Shown here: piece by piece, positions 36,701-46,679 of the stretch
How positions within the stretch are numbered: the stretch's first letter is position 1
How the letters are laid out: the number at the start of each line of letters is the position of its first letter
DNA from: Mya arenaria
Lineage: Eukaryota > Mollusca > Bivalvia > Myida > Myidae
Length of the DNA stretch: 64,000 bases
Direction of reading: 5' to 3'
Assembly (NCBI RefSeq): GCF_026914265.1
Contig: NC_069135.1
Coordinates: forward strand, 8,449,001 to 8,513,000
The notes under the pieces: generated by a model
Told to the model about the DNA's origin: nothing
Seen by the model: only the letters and a program-made list of their open reading frames with translations
Database searches by the model: none
Program-made: the position numbers and the translations under genes

Positions 36701-39700
36701 TTTGCATAAAAAGTTTGTAATAAAAGAGTCTGAAAGCCTACACCCTTGAGGCCTTTGAATTTCAATAGTTTCCATCAATTGTACCTCGCGAAAAAGATAA
36801 TAGTATTCAGGATAGTTTAATATTTACTTTTAAGGTATATGAATGAATCTCAGCGTTTTGCTTCGTTTCCCATAGTAACAGGTTTTGTTAGGTCATCGTC
36901 ACATCAAGGTTTTATAGCTTTAACCTAAATCACTCAACGTGAAAAAGAATGACTCATGTCGAAAACCACAAGAAACCCAAGTGAGGTAATGATTAATATA
37001 TATATACAGACTTATAAAAACTTGAAACTTTGCCATACTTTGAAACATTAAGCTATGAAATTGAAGTTATTATTTTGTCACAACACAATAACAATAATTA
37101 CTTAATAAGCGTTGTTTGCTGACTAATTGGTAGTGAATCACGCTGTTAAGTCGAACTGATCAGTTATATAATATTACGAGGAAAATAGAAAACAACGAAA
37201 CAAGATAGTCCGATGGCTGATTTATCTCGATTTATAAAATGAAACGATCTTCAAGTTCATTCACAAACTGGAAAAAGAAGTCTATTCAGTGTAAAATTAC
37301 AGATTTTAACATGTGCCTGTCACACAGTTCAAAGTGTCCATACTTGGTCACGGGGTCTTTGATGTGGTAAGGATATCAGCACTGGCCATCTATTCAGGTG
37401 GACACACAGAACTGGCTGGACAGCCTGTGACCACGGCAGCTATCTCCAATTTATCTTATTATAATGTAAATGAAGAAATATCTTGTCCATCAAAATGTTT
37501 AGTATGCTCTTTCGATATATAGTATGACCATGATTATAATTAAACGCTATAGAGAAGGTTGCTGCCTTCTTGTGTATTATACAGGCAGTTCAAGAATTAA
37601 CATCTTCAAAAAAAGAGAAATTTACAAACTGCTGTGTTAGTTTAATTGCAATACAGGACTTTTGCATGTCTAATCCCACGCAAAGACGATAAGAACGTAT
37701 TAGGAATATATTTTTGGAAAGATATCAACATTTTGTGTATGAGTCATGTTTTGTTTATAGCATGTTATATAGTTAATATTATCATAATGTAGATAATCTC
37801 ACAATATGTATTCATTAGAGTAAGCAGAGGAATATCAGATTTCTTTTGTAATCTTTCATCTTGTCTAAAGTTTGATATATTTCTGGCGCTTCCTTCATAA
37901 ATCACTGACCTGACTTGATCAGGTATTAAGTTTCATTATTTGTTATAAAGCATTTTTGAAAATATTGCAACAGCCTGGGATAAGCTGCTGTTTGCCAATA
38001 TTTGTACAAAACCAACTGAACTTGGTTTTCTGTAGTATGAGATTGCGGTTTTTAGTGTCACCGATTATTGTGCCTATTTCTTGATCAGCGAAGTACAATA
38101 GATAAAAGCTGAAATAATGATGAGGATATGACTCATGAATCACTGTTCTTGTCTTCTGTTTTGTCACCAGTAGTTGTGCACACATTACGAAATCTACCTG
38201 TTTTGCTGAAACTGGTATTTTCTTCTCTAGTCCAAACAGCTGTGATGTCATAATTAATACTGATTGAAAAAATGATGAACATGTTGTGTCAGAATTTTTT
38301 AAATAATAATAATCATTGATTTTTTTCAATTGTGTTACACTTGTAACTTTCGGTATGATTGCCTCATAATCTGGTAAACTTGCTAGTTTTTGGTCATTTA
38401 TGATGACTGGTTCTTGAAGATTGCAACATACGACTGTCCATTTTAGTCATTACGTGTCATTACCCTTAGCTATCGCAAGATTATTTTCCCCCACTGTCAG
38501 TGTTGAGTGGTTGTAGAGTTGCAGCAGGTACCTCTTGTGTGTGACTCATCAGTCTGCAACCAGTCGTCAGGAGATGTGCCGACACTTGTTCTGCATGTTA
38601 ACATGGGGGTGGGCTCCATTTGGCTCACCTGTATTCTCAACCTCACGAAATTCGAACATGGTGTTTTCTGCACTGTTTTATTTATGTAACTGCGTTATGT
38701 TCTCTGAAATGTAAAAAGATGTTAAAGTTTCGTTTTCTTCTTGGTCTTACTTGTTGACAATAAAATACACATAAGCTAAAAACAGTATTGTTTTCACACT
38801 GTATTGTAAATAGCAGAAATTAATTCTTCAAACAAAATTGTAACTCGTTTCTTTTTTAAGACAAAACTGCCAATCCCAGGTGCAAAATTATAATTAAGCA
38901 ATGTTCATAGACTAGTGTCGCATATCCTGCATTGTTGTCCCTGGCAGGGGTAACAATTAGGTACTTAAGTCGTATTTAAGTTGAGTCTTTAGCTGCAGTT
39001 TTGGCTATAAGCTCTCATGATATGCAGGTAAAAATACATCTGCACTTCCACAATAATTAAGGTGCAGACAGTGGAACAAGATAATGACGTATAAAATTAA
39101 CAGTTCTTACATTTTAACAGCCAGTCTGGCGCTGTTAAGAACAGGGAGGCATTTATTAGCATATATCATCACCTAAGTACCAATGCTTCATGCTCATTTT
39201 CAATTTCAGAGTTGTAAGATCGGTTACACCACCTGACTACCACGAGGCAATCAGTGGAGAGGGCTACCAGCGGGCCAGCTACCTGTCTAGTCATGGAGGA
39301 TTAAGGACGCCACCCCCTCACCCACCACCACGGTACCCCCACCCCCCTGTGGACCTCCACCATGAAGCCCCTCTCAACCTGTCACTTAGCAATCCTGGGG
39401 AGAGACAGGGGCGCAGTGCCAGCCCACTCAGTCGGCCCTCTGTGATTACGTGTGCCACTGTTCCAGAGCGCCGATATGACTCTGCCAGCAATGGCTCCCT
39501 CAGTCCCAGTGGAAAGGATTCAGGTATGCACATACTATGGCTAGATGGTAGTGTACGTAAAATGTCATGTCAGTACTTTGTGAATCCCTATCTGAAGGAC
39601 ACACTGTTTGCTCAATATTTATTTTTATGAAATCAAAGAGGTTCTGAATCAATTGATCCAATATTTTCTTGAACAGTATAGCCTTTAGTCGAAGAGAAAA

Positions 39701-42700
39701 TACCCAATATTTGGATACATGTTTGAGTCTTGGCATACTTATTGTAAAACAAGGAAAACAAGTTTCAAAATATTTCAAAACTGATAATAATATTTGTGAA
39801 ATCCTGTTTCAACAAGTGTTCACAAAATGTCAAAAATTGCACTATATCTTGGTTTTAGATGGTTATAATGATATTAAACAACAGTATGACTGCATGCAAT
39901 TTTCATCTGCTTCAATAAAAATTGAAAGTGGAAAGGAATTGCTACCATTTTATTTACATAAAGAAGAACATGCTTTTATGAAGATACATGTACATAGTTT
40001 TAATCTGGAAAAAAATACCTCTGCACCTTGCATCACATTTGATTCTTTTTTTGTCAAAGTGTGAGATTTCATTTTCTTTTTACTTCATTCATAAAACTTC
40101 CTGGGGGATTATGTTGCAAAGTTTTATTTGCATAAGAAATGTTCTTCAAATTCTATCGATTCCACTGTTTGCATTTTCACATTTCAAATAAGACTAGTGG
40201 TTGTTAGTCAACAATCTCCTAATACCTGCTAATATGGGCTCTGGTTTTCTGCCCTTAGGGGTTCACATTTAAAATAGGTTTTGGCAAACACTGCTTTCGA
40301 TTTTAATGTCTTAAACAATTAAACAACAAAGAACTAAACGGAGCAAACATGGAAGTGGTTATTTAGATGGTTTAACTAACCAAGACGCTGGAGTTTCTTT
40401 TGTAGGGACAATGTGTAGGTAAACCTGCTTGTCTTCGGCATGGGGTTGAACCAAGTTTGATAGAGAAAATATGATTCAGCAGTATTGTGTTTTGAATTTA
40501 TAATTTTATAACCTAGATGGCAGTTCATAAAGTTTGCAATAATTTTGAAGATTTTATGTTCAAAGTTACAGCAAATGTGTCTGAGTTTATTGCTCGTTGA
40601 CATTTTAATTGTTCGTAAGTGTCAACCTGGGTAAAGTCAGGTGGTTTGGTGCAGGTCTATTGTTTCATACTGTGTCAATTTCAAAAATCAAAGAGATTGA
40701 ACACCAGGATTTGTGTATTTTCTCATTAAAAATACATAAGAGGGGCCATTTCAACTTATCATTTACTACATCTTTGAAACCTGATACAACTGAACACTAT
40801 CGGTGATCAGACGTCACTCTAATCTTCGATCTATTTGATCATAGCCTTAAAAATCTATTAACTTGTTTATGTGAACCAAATGTATAGGAAGAACGAAAAA
40901 TAATATTTTTAAACCTTGTTGATGTTATAGTATTGGATCTTTCGATTGTAAAAATGAGTAAAAGATACTCCTGTAATTGCAAATAAAATCATTGTATAAA
41001 AAGCTCTTTTTCCTTTAGAATTCTGGCTCAGTGGCATATTTCAAAATATACTATGTTCTTCTGACATCAGACTTGAACCTAAGTATATACATGACATGAT
41101 CGTGAACCATTTGCATAGTGTCTGTTAGTTATGCTTATATGTATAACAACATATCTCAAATCTTCTAATATACAGTAAGAATACTTGGTCCTGCCGCTCA
41201 GACTCACTCTCACAAAAATCATTAATAATAATTAATGCTAACACATTGTCAAATTTATGGGATGTCCGCTTTAATTTACTTCAGTTAATATATTTCTTAG
41301 AAAAGAAAATGCTTTCAACTGAAGCATGGTTAGACAATAAAATGTTGAATTATTAAAATATTTCGGTTACAATCTTAATTTCATGTTTACATAATTTTTT
41401 ATCTGTCAATTTGTTAATTTAGATATTGACATTCATTTTCAATTTAGAACATCAGAGAATGACATTTCAATCAGATTGCAGTTGTCCAGTAGAGTGAATG
41501 TATGCAATAAATACAACTTTTGTAATAATGAAGATTTTGAAGAATAATTTATTGATATGATTTGCAATTATTAATATAAATTATAAATCAGGCTGTCGGT
41601 TGTAAAGGTGTACTGACATAAATTTGTTACTCCTACAATCGTTAAATACACATTACTGTCCATGTTTTCCTGTACCTTATACTATCTCCATTTTTCAACC
41701 TGCTATTTCATGGCATTTATAGGTTCAAATGATCATAAGAGAACATTTTTTGCAGTGCACCCACAACCCTTAGTATTGAAATTGTCACTGTCCTTTGCAC
41801 AAGTGTATAATTTCAATTATGAGGGAAGTGGGAGAAGAAGCTGTTTGTTCCATGTTGTCGAGGACAGTGTTTATTGACTACATTGTGTGTATGTGAATAG
41901 CATTGTAATTTATCTGAACACAGGTCTTGAACAGTTATGGTCTGCCTACATGTTACCCTTTCGCGTTATATAAGCTCAACAATGTGTTAATAACTTTGAC
42001 TATTTTATTTTTAGAAGCCGCTATTGACCCAGCCATAGAGGAGCATTTCCGGCGGTCATTGGGCCACAAGTACCCTCAGTTCCTGGTGAAGTCTCAGTCA
42101 GTGACGCCATCTCCACCCCCTCCTCCGCCAGCTATATCACATGCCATCTCTCACATACTCCCACCATCGCCACGAGAACGAACAGCTTCACCCGTCGCAA
42201 ACAGGACATCCCCTCCCGAAACAAACGGACACAAAAATGTCTCCATTACTGGTAAATAATATTATGTAACCTTTTTTTTAAATAGAATATTAATATTCTG
42301 TGAATATCAACAGCCCTTTCATTGCATATTTAAAAAAATCGTTGGTATCTGTGAGATAGAGTTTACTTACACTCAAAGGATAAAGATGGATTTTCTGAGA
42401 TCTGGTGCAAATTGCAATTTTAGATTTCCAATATCTGAACATAGTTGTGTGTGTTTATTTCAGGCTCAGTAGATGATCATTTTGCTCGGGCGCTCGGCGA
42501 CAGCACATGGTCAGCGTTAAAGGCCAAGACCGGTCCTGGGGAGCCCCCAGAGCCTGGGTCTGTAGACGACCACTTCACCAAGGCCTTAGGGGACACCTGG
42601 CTCAAACTCAAGGCAGAGAAGGACCCTGCTCCTCGATCCCAAGGAGGGGCCTCTCACCAATTTTCCCTCCCCCATGGAATGCCCCAGCCCCTAGGGCGGC

Positions 42701-42789
42701 CAGGACCCACCAGTTTACCACACCAACTACCACAGAGGCCCACATCAGCCTCCCCGCCCTCACACCACTCACCGATTATATCCACCTGA
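6800..42789 (+). CDS. VGLL4: VGLL4 (vestigial-like 4), isoform A from upstream first exon
   Basis: Coding exons are 6800-6881, 32753-32999, 39210-39523, 42015-42251 and 42464-42789, totalling 1206 bases (401 residues plus TGA). VGLL4 is a nuclear cofactor that binds TEAD through Tondu (TDU) motifs and competes with YAP, so it restrains Hippo-pathway output. The N-terminus (ALDVLSRAASMVE) matches the vertebrate VGLL4 start (PLDVLSRAASLV). RPSVITCAT near residue 185 matches the conserved RPSVITCA block. TDU1 is DPAIEEHFRRSLGHKY (residues 219-234). Two further TDUs follow at residues 295-314 and 326-344, where vertebrate VGLL4 has one. PLNLS (164-168) is a CtBP-type motif. The rest is Pro/Ser/His-rich and probably disordered. 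All junctions are GT-AG with consistent phases (1, 2, 1, 1). The intron of about 25.9 kb after exon 1a contains satellites and the alternative first exon. Confidence 0.93.
6882..8850. other. VGLL4 intron 1, unremarkable part
   Basis: AT-rich intronic sequence after exon 1a. A 79-codon chance frame at 8150-8389 has no recognisable domain. I see no RNA gene or clear mobile element. Confidence 0.5.
8855..11035 (+). repeat. Tandem array, 62-69 bp unit (about 33 copies)
   Basis: The core CAGGTAGACTCTTAT recurs 31 times between about 9030 and 10970. Two or more decayed units at 8855-9000 still keep a spacing of about 62 bases. The array is organised by subtype. Units to about 9470 are 62 bp and contain TATATATCCC. 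Later units contain TTCAACCC and are mostly 64 bp, with interspersed 69 bp forms carrying TATATATACCGTAC. Short frames repeating the same peptide run through the array, but they are by-products of the repeat. The array lies within VGLL4 intron 1. Confidence 0.95.
11036..12790. other. VGLL4 intron 1, spacer between first array and MITE
   Basis: Mostly AT-rich sequence without genes. Two pieces rich in CCGAC/GTCGG words, at about 11795-11890 and 12370-12440, face each other and could be ends of an old inverted-repeat element. I could not define exact ends. Confidence 0.35.
12792..13689. mobile_element. Non-autonomous pogo/Tc1-mariner-like DNA transposon (MITE)
   Basis: The 898-base block begins CAGTAAAACTGCG and ends with its near-perfect inverse (CAGTGAAACTGCG read inward; 12 of 13 match). 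It is flanked on both sides by TA (12790-12791 and 13690-13691), the target duplication of Tc1/mariner/pogo elements. Subterminal CTCGAGGGA-type words repeat in both orientations near each end (12807, 12836, 13487, 13632, 13650, 13667). Its longest frames (86-88 codons) are not a transposase, so it would have to be moved in trans. Confidence 0.8.
13876..18497 (+). repeat. Satellite array, 20 bp unit (about 230 copies)
   Basis: Head-to-tail 20-mers close to CTATGTTAGTCTACCTGTGC run for 4.6 kb. Variants include CTATGTAAATTTAACTGTGC (clustered at 14.4-14.6 kb), CTGTTTTAGTCCACCTGTGC, and TTAATCTGCC forms. One irregular 25-base unit containing GTCTAGTCTGAC breaks the register at about 15530 and again at about 17096, marking an internal duplication. 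There are no unique spacers between units. The array lies in VGLL4 intron 1. Confidence 0.97.
14921..17900 (+). repeat. Higher-order duplication inside the 20 bp satellite
   Basis: A run of variant units starting at about 14921 recurs from about 16486 at an offset of exactly 1565 bases. Matching markers are 14941/16506, 15061/16626 and 15531/17096. By eye the copies are identical for about 1 kb, including the 25-base irregular unit. The second copy then lacks one 20-mer near 17530 (offset 1545), and similarity becomes patchy, with further unit gains and losses. Confidence 0.9.
18498..22063. other. VGLL4 intron 1, spacer between 20 bp and 19 bp satellites
   Basis: Ordinary AT-rich intron sequence. 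A less AT-rich patch at about 20690-21010 may be an old interspersed repeat but shows no clear ends. Short frames on both strands have no recognisable domains. Confidence 0.4.
22064..24726 (+). repeat. Satellite array, 19 bp unit (about 140 copies)
   Basis: Head-to-tail 19-mers close to TGCTACTGGATGTACACAG, alternating with TGTATACAC, GGGTGTACA and GGACGTAAACA variants, fill 2.66 kb. The unit has no stop codon in any forward frame. Because 19 is not a multiple of 3, every frame reads the same 19-residue peptide repeat (CYWMYTVLLDVHSATGCTQ). This yields overlapping frames of up to 441 codons (22211-23536). Blocks of several units recur (for example around 22860, 23070 and 23290), showing higher-order structure. 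The 3' end (from about 24000) is more degenerate. Confidence 0.95.
24727..25515. other. VGLL4 intron 1, spacer between 19 bp and 67 bp arrays
   Basis: AT-rich sequence with no gene, RNA or mobile element that I can identify. Confidence 0.4.
25535..27050 (+). repeat. Tandem array, 67 bp tRNA-like unit (about 22 copies)
   Basis: CACCTAAAGCATCATGGGTT recurs at an exact 67-base spacing about 19 times between 25.66 and 26.87 kb, with decayed units at both edges (25590, 26945, 27030). Each unit holds GGTTTGAAGC, resembling a Pol III B box (GGTTCGANTC). About 25 bases upstream lies TGGATAAGGTG, resembling an A box. The unit resembles the tRNA-derived head of a SINE, amplified in tandem. Whether any copy is transcribed is unknown. 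Confidence 0.9.
27051..28080. other. VGLL4 intron 1, AT-rich sequence before exon 1b promoter
   Basis: Strongly AT-rich sequence without genes or clear repeats. Confidence 0.4.
28081..28555 (+). promoter_or_regulatory. Putative internal promoter and 5' UTR for VGLL4 exon 1b
   Basis: Two CCAAT boxes, 42 bases apart (28083-28087 and 28125-28129), lie about 450 bases before the exon 1b start codon. Between them and the exon there is no upstream 3' acceptor that would obviously join exon 1b to exon 1a. This fits an independent promoter. The start site is not resolvable from sequence. Confidence 0.4.
28556..42789 (+). CDS. VGLL4: VGLL4 isoform B from alternative first exon 1b
   Basis: Exon 1b (28556-28862) starts MLNLDPTLEQRSAMSLLEP, encodes 102 residues, and ends in TCA-G before a GTAAAT donor, that is in phase 1. 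It therefore joins 32753-32999 in frame exactly as exon 1a does. It then shares 39210-39523, 42015-42251 and 42464-42789, for 1431 bases (476 residues plus stop). The specific N-terminus is Gly/Pro-rich, then Tyr/Ala-rich (YPAYSAYSAAYSWYL). The GC content of exon 1b is well above that of the flanking intron, as in the other coding exons. Vertebrate VGLL4 also has alternative N-termini, but I cannot match this one to a known isoform. Expression is untested; the alternative is a separate small gene, which the matched phase argues against. Confidence 0.82.
28863..32752. other. VGLL4 intron between exon 1b and shared exon 2
   Basis: AT-rich intron with a C18 homopolymer at 31575-31592 and a T-run near 30050. 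No gene-like frame is evident. Confidence 0.5.
33000..39209. other. VGLL4 intron between shared exons 2 and 3
   Basis: A 6.2 kb AT-rich intron. Frames of 60-128 codons occur (for example 33984-34289 minus, 37313-37522 plus, 37943-38329 minus). None has a recognisable domain or a well-supported pair of splice sites, so I leave them out as genes. Confidence 0.5.
39524..42014. other. VGLL4 intron between exons 3 and 4
   Basis: AT-rich intron containing one 131-codon chance frame (39669-40064). A dispersed repeat copy lies near its end, at about 41805-41915. Confidence 0.5.
41805..41915 (+). repeat. Dispersed repeat copy, related to 58468-58563
   Basis: TTGTTCCATGTTGTC followed by AGGACA is flanked by ATAATTTCAATTA upstream and GAATAGCATTGTAA downstream. 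The same words in the same order and similar spacing occur at 58468-58563 in the guanylate cyclase gene. Probably two copies of one interspersed element. Confidence 0.5.
42464..42650 (+). other. VGLL4: Tandemly duplicated Tondu motif within VGLL4 last exon
   Basis: SVDDHFARALGDSTWSALKA (42466-42525) is followed 93 bases later by SVDDHFTKALGDTWLKLKA (42559-42615). Both match the second TDU of vertebrate VGLL4 (SVDDHFAKALGDTW). The first copy carries one extra residue (GDSTW instead of GDTW). Many third codon positions differ between the copies while the residues are kept. Confidence 0.9.
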
Positions 42790-44400
42790 ATACTCTTCAG
42801 AAAGTGAGTCAGAGGAGGATGTTGTGCCATGTGACTTCTAAAGTCATTTGTTAAAGATGCTTGTACAAGCCCCTTGACTGGGTCGTACCTAAACAGAGCA
42901 GAGTGGATGGCTTTGGAGAGCAACAGAGTTCCAAATACAGTTTTTGTTTTCAAAACAAGCCTTGATGAGAAGTTCCATTCTGAAGAGTGTATCTGTGAGA
43001 CCTGTACTCTAAAACATTGTGAGCAGGGTTTTTATATAAATAAACTCCAGAAGGAAAACAATGGACTTGTAAAAAGGTTGCAATGGATGAAGCAATGACA
43101 CACAATCTTAAGACTGCCAAACCTGATGCCGTGCAGGGGAATGAAGTGTCATACATGTATTTTTGACCATTGGTCAGTAACTGTTGAGAATTTATGGTCA
43201 GTGTCTCATCGCCTTACATTCTGTGCCTCATGTATTTTTTTTTTACTTTGAACTATAGTTGAAACATTTTGCTAGAGTTTCATCCTTTGTGGATTGTGTA
43301 CATAATATGCATGGTTTTGCTATGTAGTATGTGCTAAACATAAAAAAGCTATGATTGATTAATTCTGCAACTTGTTAATATGCTTATCAGTCCAGAAGGT
43401 CATGATTAACATGCATTGAATTGTCAAGCTTAAGTTTAGGGAGTGTATGTATTCAGTTATTTTGATACAAAATTTCACTGCAAAGATGAACACTTTTTCA
43501 AGCCATAGCTATTTAGCTACAAATTGTCAGGACTTGAATCATTTGTAAAAAAGTATAAGGTGTTTTATTTCAATATGTTTTGAAGCAGTTCATGTCATTT
43601 TTGTTGTAAATATTTTCATGATCATTATTTATTTGAATTGCTCATGAATGCACAAGCATGCACAAGTTTGTTGTAAGGAAATTGAAGTAACATAAACATC
43701 ATGTCCATGTACAAGTTATGATTATATTGGGTTGAAAACACTGCCAGTGTATGTTCTGCCATATTTTGTTCAAAATTCTACAAGTTTTTTCCATTCATTG
43801 GTAAAATAAGCAGAAAATGCTGATTCATGTTGTTTCCATTATATCATGATTGTGTTAAATATGTTATGTTACTGTTTTGTACTAAATGATTTATGCTCAA
43901 TTAAAATAATCTCAAATTTATTATCGATTTGTTTTATGATTAATACATGTCTTAAAGCTGTTGTTGAAAATCATGTGTCCTCCATTGCACAACTAATTAA
44001 AGTGGTCTTGTGGTATAGGTTTCCATTTATTGCCCAAGAAGTCCTGGGTTGGACCCTCACCAGGCTGAGAGTAGTCTAGTGGTGAAGATGTCCATCTCTT
44101 ACCCAAGAGTTCCTGGGTTTGATCCTCGCAGGACTTCATTTACCTCACAAAATCATAGTACTGGTTTCTGCCTGGTAATTGCGATCAAGAATTATGTCAG
44201 CTATCTGCACAATCTTACTATAGCAGGTATAAATTCAAGTATTATGAAGTAAAAAGGAAAGTTAAAATCCAAAAATGCACTAGTGTCCATGCTATGGTCA
44301 AAGAAGTTTTAGAGATCAGACCTTTGACCCATATACTTCATGAATGTATGATTTGGTTTTGAAATAAAACAGCTGGAACATCATTTTGCCTTTGCATCAT
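42790..44400 (+). other. VGLL4 3' UTR region with tRNA-like SINE remnant
   Basis: Candidate poly(A) signals AATAAA lie near 43037 and at 44363-44368. The stretch contains no coding frame of note. A pair of tRNA-like modules occupies 44001-44136. Confidence 0.4.
44001..44136 (+). repeat. Two tandem tRNA-derived SINE-head modules
   Basis: The second module (about 44072-44136) has TAGTCTAGTGGT (A-box-like) and GGGTTTGATCCTC (B-box-like, 44115-44127). The first (44001-44066) has TGGTCTTGTGGTATAG and GGGTTGGACCCTC (44045-44057). The B boxes are 70 bases apart. Both also share CCCAAGA-GT-CCTGGGTT. The T-stem does not pair well enough for a functional tRNA. Confidence 0.6.
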
Positions 44401-44479
44401 ATCCATATATAAAAGGTTATTTTACCTAGTTATCTCAGTTATTAAAAAAACTTAAGTATTAAAATAACCGTGTCTTTGT

Positions 44480-45640
44480 TTTTGTGCCTTTTAAACTAGG
44501 CCCAAAAGTTGAAAAATCATCCCCCATGATCAAATGAAACTTGGTATAAATGTTGCCAAGGACAGAATGGTTCATTGTCAATTTGACGTCAAACATAAGT
44601 GGAACATACCCTATGCATGGCCCTTAGGAGCTAAACATTTGTGACCAGTTTTGTTTTAGAATTAATGCAATTAATTAATTAATGCAATGAATGAAGAACT
44701 TCTCCACAAATAGATGCCAACACATGTCTAGGTTTTAATCGATGCAATCAAGGGGAGTAACTCAGTATTAAGGCCAGAGTTATGGGACAACATATTTGAG
44801 TGTAATCATAGTCAACAGGTGTACTTCTTTTCAAGAAGATGATGCAGCTGTATACAATACAAAATGCAATAACCATTTTTTCCGTTATAATGGCATTTGA
44901 TGCATTAACATTCTCTTGGCGTAAGTGACCCATCAACATGATATTGATCCAAGCTTGCAGGAACATGCTTTCTGTACGTCTGAATTGTTGTTTCAAAAAT
45001 GAGAAAAAATAGGTTTTTATTAAGTTAATTGACCATCTGACCTTGACCTTGGGTATGACCTTATCGTTGATCCATTCAAATTGAACATGCATCCTGCATC
45101 TAAATGGCCCATCAAAACCAAAATCCTTCGGCTTTTTGCAGATAAGAGAGTTGGAGCTTCAGACCTGGAATCTTTGAACAGGAGTATTTGAACACCATTG
45201 AGCAACAAAGGATGTTTGAAAAACTTGTATGCCCCCCCATGGCAGCCAATTAGTCATTTCTTTGCTATATTACCCATCTGCTGGTCATGACCAACCTCTG
45301 TACCAAGTTCTGAGGACGGTTTTAATACTAATCACATGCATATTGGACAAGCTTTTTGTGTCCATGGTCACTATGACAGTGACTAGGCCTATAATAAAAG
45401 GGTGATAACTCTTGAATGACTGGAGTGATAAGGCTGGTTATCGAACATGTGTGTGATATTATGCCAAATTGCCAATACACATTCTGACAAAATTTGGTGA
45501 TGATTGAACAAAGGCATCTAAAGAGTATTAGCAGACAGCATACTGGACAAAGAAACCCATGACCTTTCCACAAACCTTCATAGTAAGATTTAGTCTGCCA
45601 TGTATGTAAATGATAGGTTTCATACACTTCAACAATCCAT
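44480..45640. repeat. Likely old interspersed repeat sequence
   Basis: Phrases such as GGGTGATAACTCTTGAATGA and TTCTGACAAAATTTGGTGATG, and the Pu/Py-rich CTTGACCTTGGGTATGACC, resemble old repeats common in bivalve genomes, as I remember them. I cannot place ends or class. A 114-codon minus frame here (44748-45092) is probably chance. Confidence 0.3.
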
Positions 45641-46679
45641 CATACGAGCAACCTGAATTCTACAAAAAAAAATATATAGATCCACAATCAATCGAGATAT
45701 AGATCAATCATAAATGAATAATATTGCCCAACAAACATGGAAAAACAGGTCTCCTTGAACACTAAGGAATGATCATCTTATGTATATACCACTTCCTGTC
45801 CTTACTTCCGACCATCCATTCAGTTTCAGTGACAGCCCATATACTGGCATGCGACAATAAATCGATGTTAATTTTACAAATTTATTTCATAGTCATACAA
45901 ACAACAATATTCAAATTATATAGATTACATTTAACATGCTTTAAAAATAGCAAATTAAATTATTAACATATTTATCACTTCTTGATGCATTTAAAATATT
46001 GTTTTATATAATTAACATTTGAAAAGAAACAGAGAACAGATTTCTGTGCAGTTAATAACCTGTAACATGAGCTCCAAACAATATCCCAAACAATTTTAAA
46101 ATGGCTTCAAATAACAAGTTTTATTCTTAAATAATCTACACTGCAACATACACAAAACTCATTTATACTATAATACATGAAAACCTTTCAATGTTCCCAG
46201 AATAAGCCCCTGTCTGTGTTCAACCAGGACCTTCCAGGTTCCCAGAATGAGCCCCTGTCCCAGAATGAGCCCTGTCTGCGTTCTGCCAGGACCCTGTATG
46301 TTCATGCTACAGTAACAGTATTAACAATGGTAGCTGGACACACTACAAACTGCACTTGCCCAGCACAAGGTGCTGCAAGTCACACTTTCTATCAACAGAG
46401 ACATGCGGCCAGCACTTTAGATGATACATAACCCTAGCAACACCATTAAGCTTGTGTCATTTGATAAGACACTTACATGAACTGATGAAGTGATGTACAA
46501 GCTCATATTAATATAATGAATATCACTTAGATGAATGGAAACAGGTAATTTCTTCTCTAAATCTTAAAGTAAGTCCTCTCCTAGAGAGAACATAATTATC
46601 CTAATGCTGCAGCACAGTGAGTGTACTGTAGGGGAGGTAATGTAGTCTATGTGTGGTTGCTGCTAGAGTTGTCCCCCTG

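Noticed and set aside
37313..37522. Possible extra VGLL4 exon at 37.3 kb
   Set aside because: A CACACAG precedes it, but the sequence matches nothing in VGLL4, and exons 32753-32999 and 39210-39523 already join in frame (AG+A = Arg).
37943..38329. 128-codon minus-strand ORF
   Set aside because: No domain recognised, composition as expected from AT-rich intron, no splice support.
39669..40064. 131-codon ORF in a VGLL4 intron
   Set aside because: AT-rich intron with Lys/Phe/Ile-rich translation, no recognisable domain and no good acceptor/donor pair in frame.
44072..44136. Functional tRNA gene
   Set aside because: A- and B-box-like words are present, but the T and acceptor stems do not pair; better explained as a SINE head.
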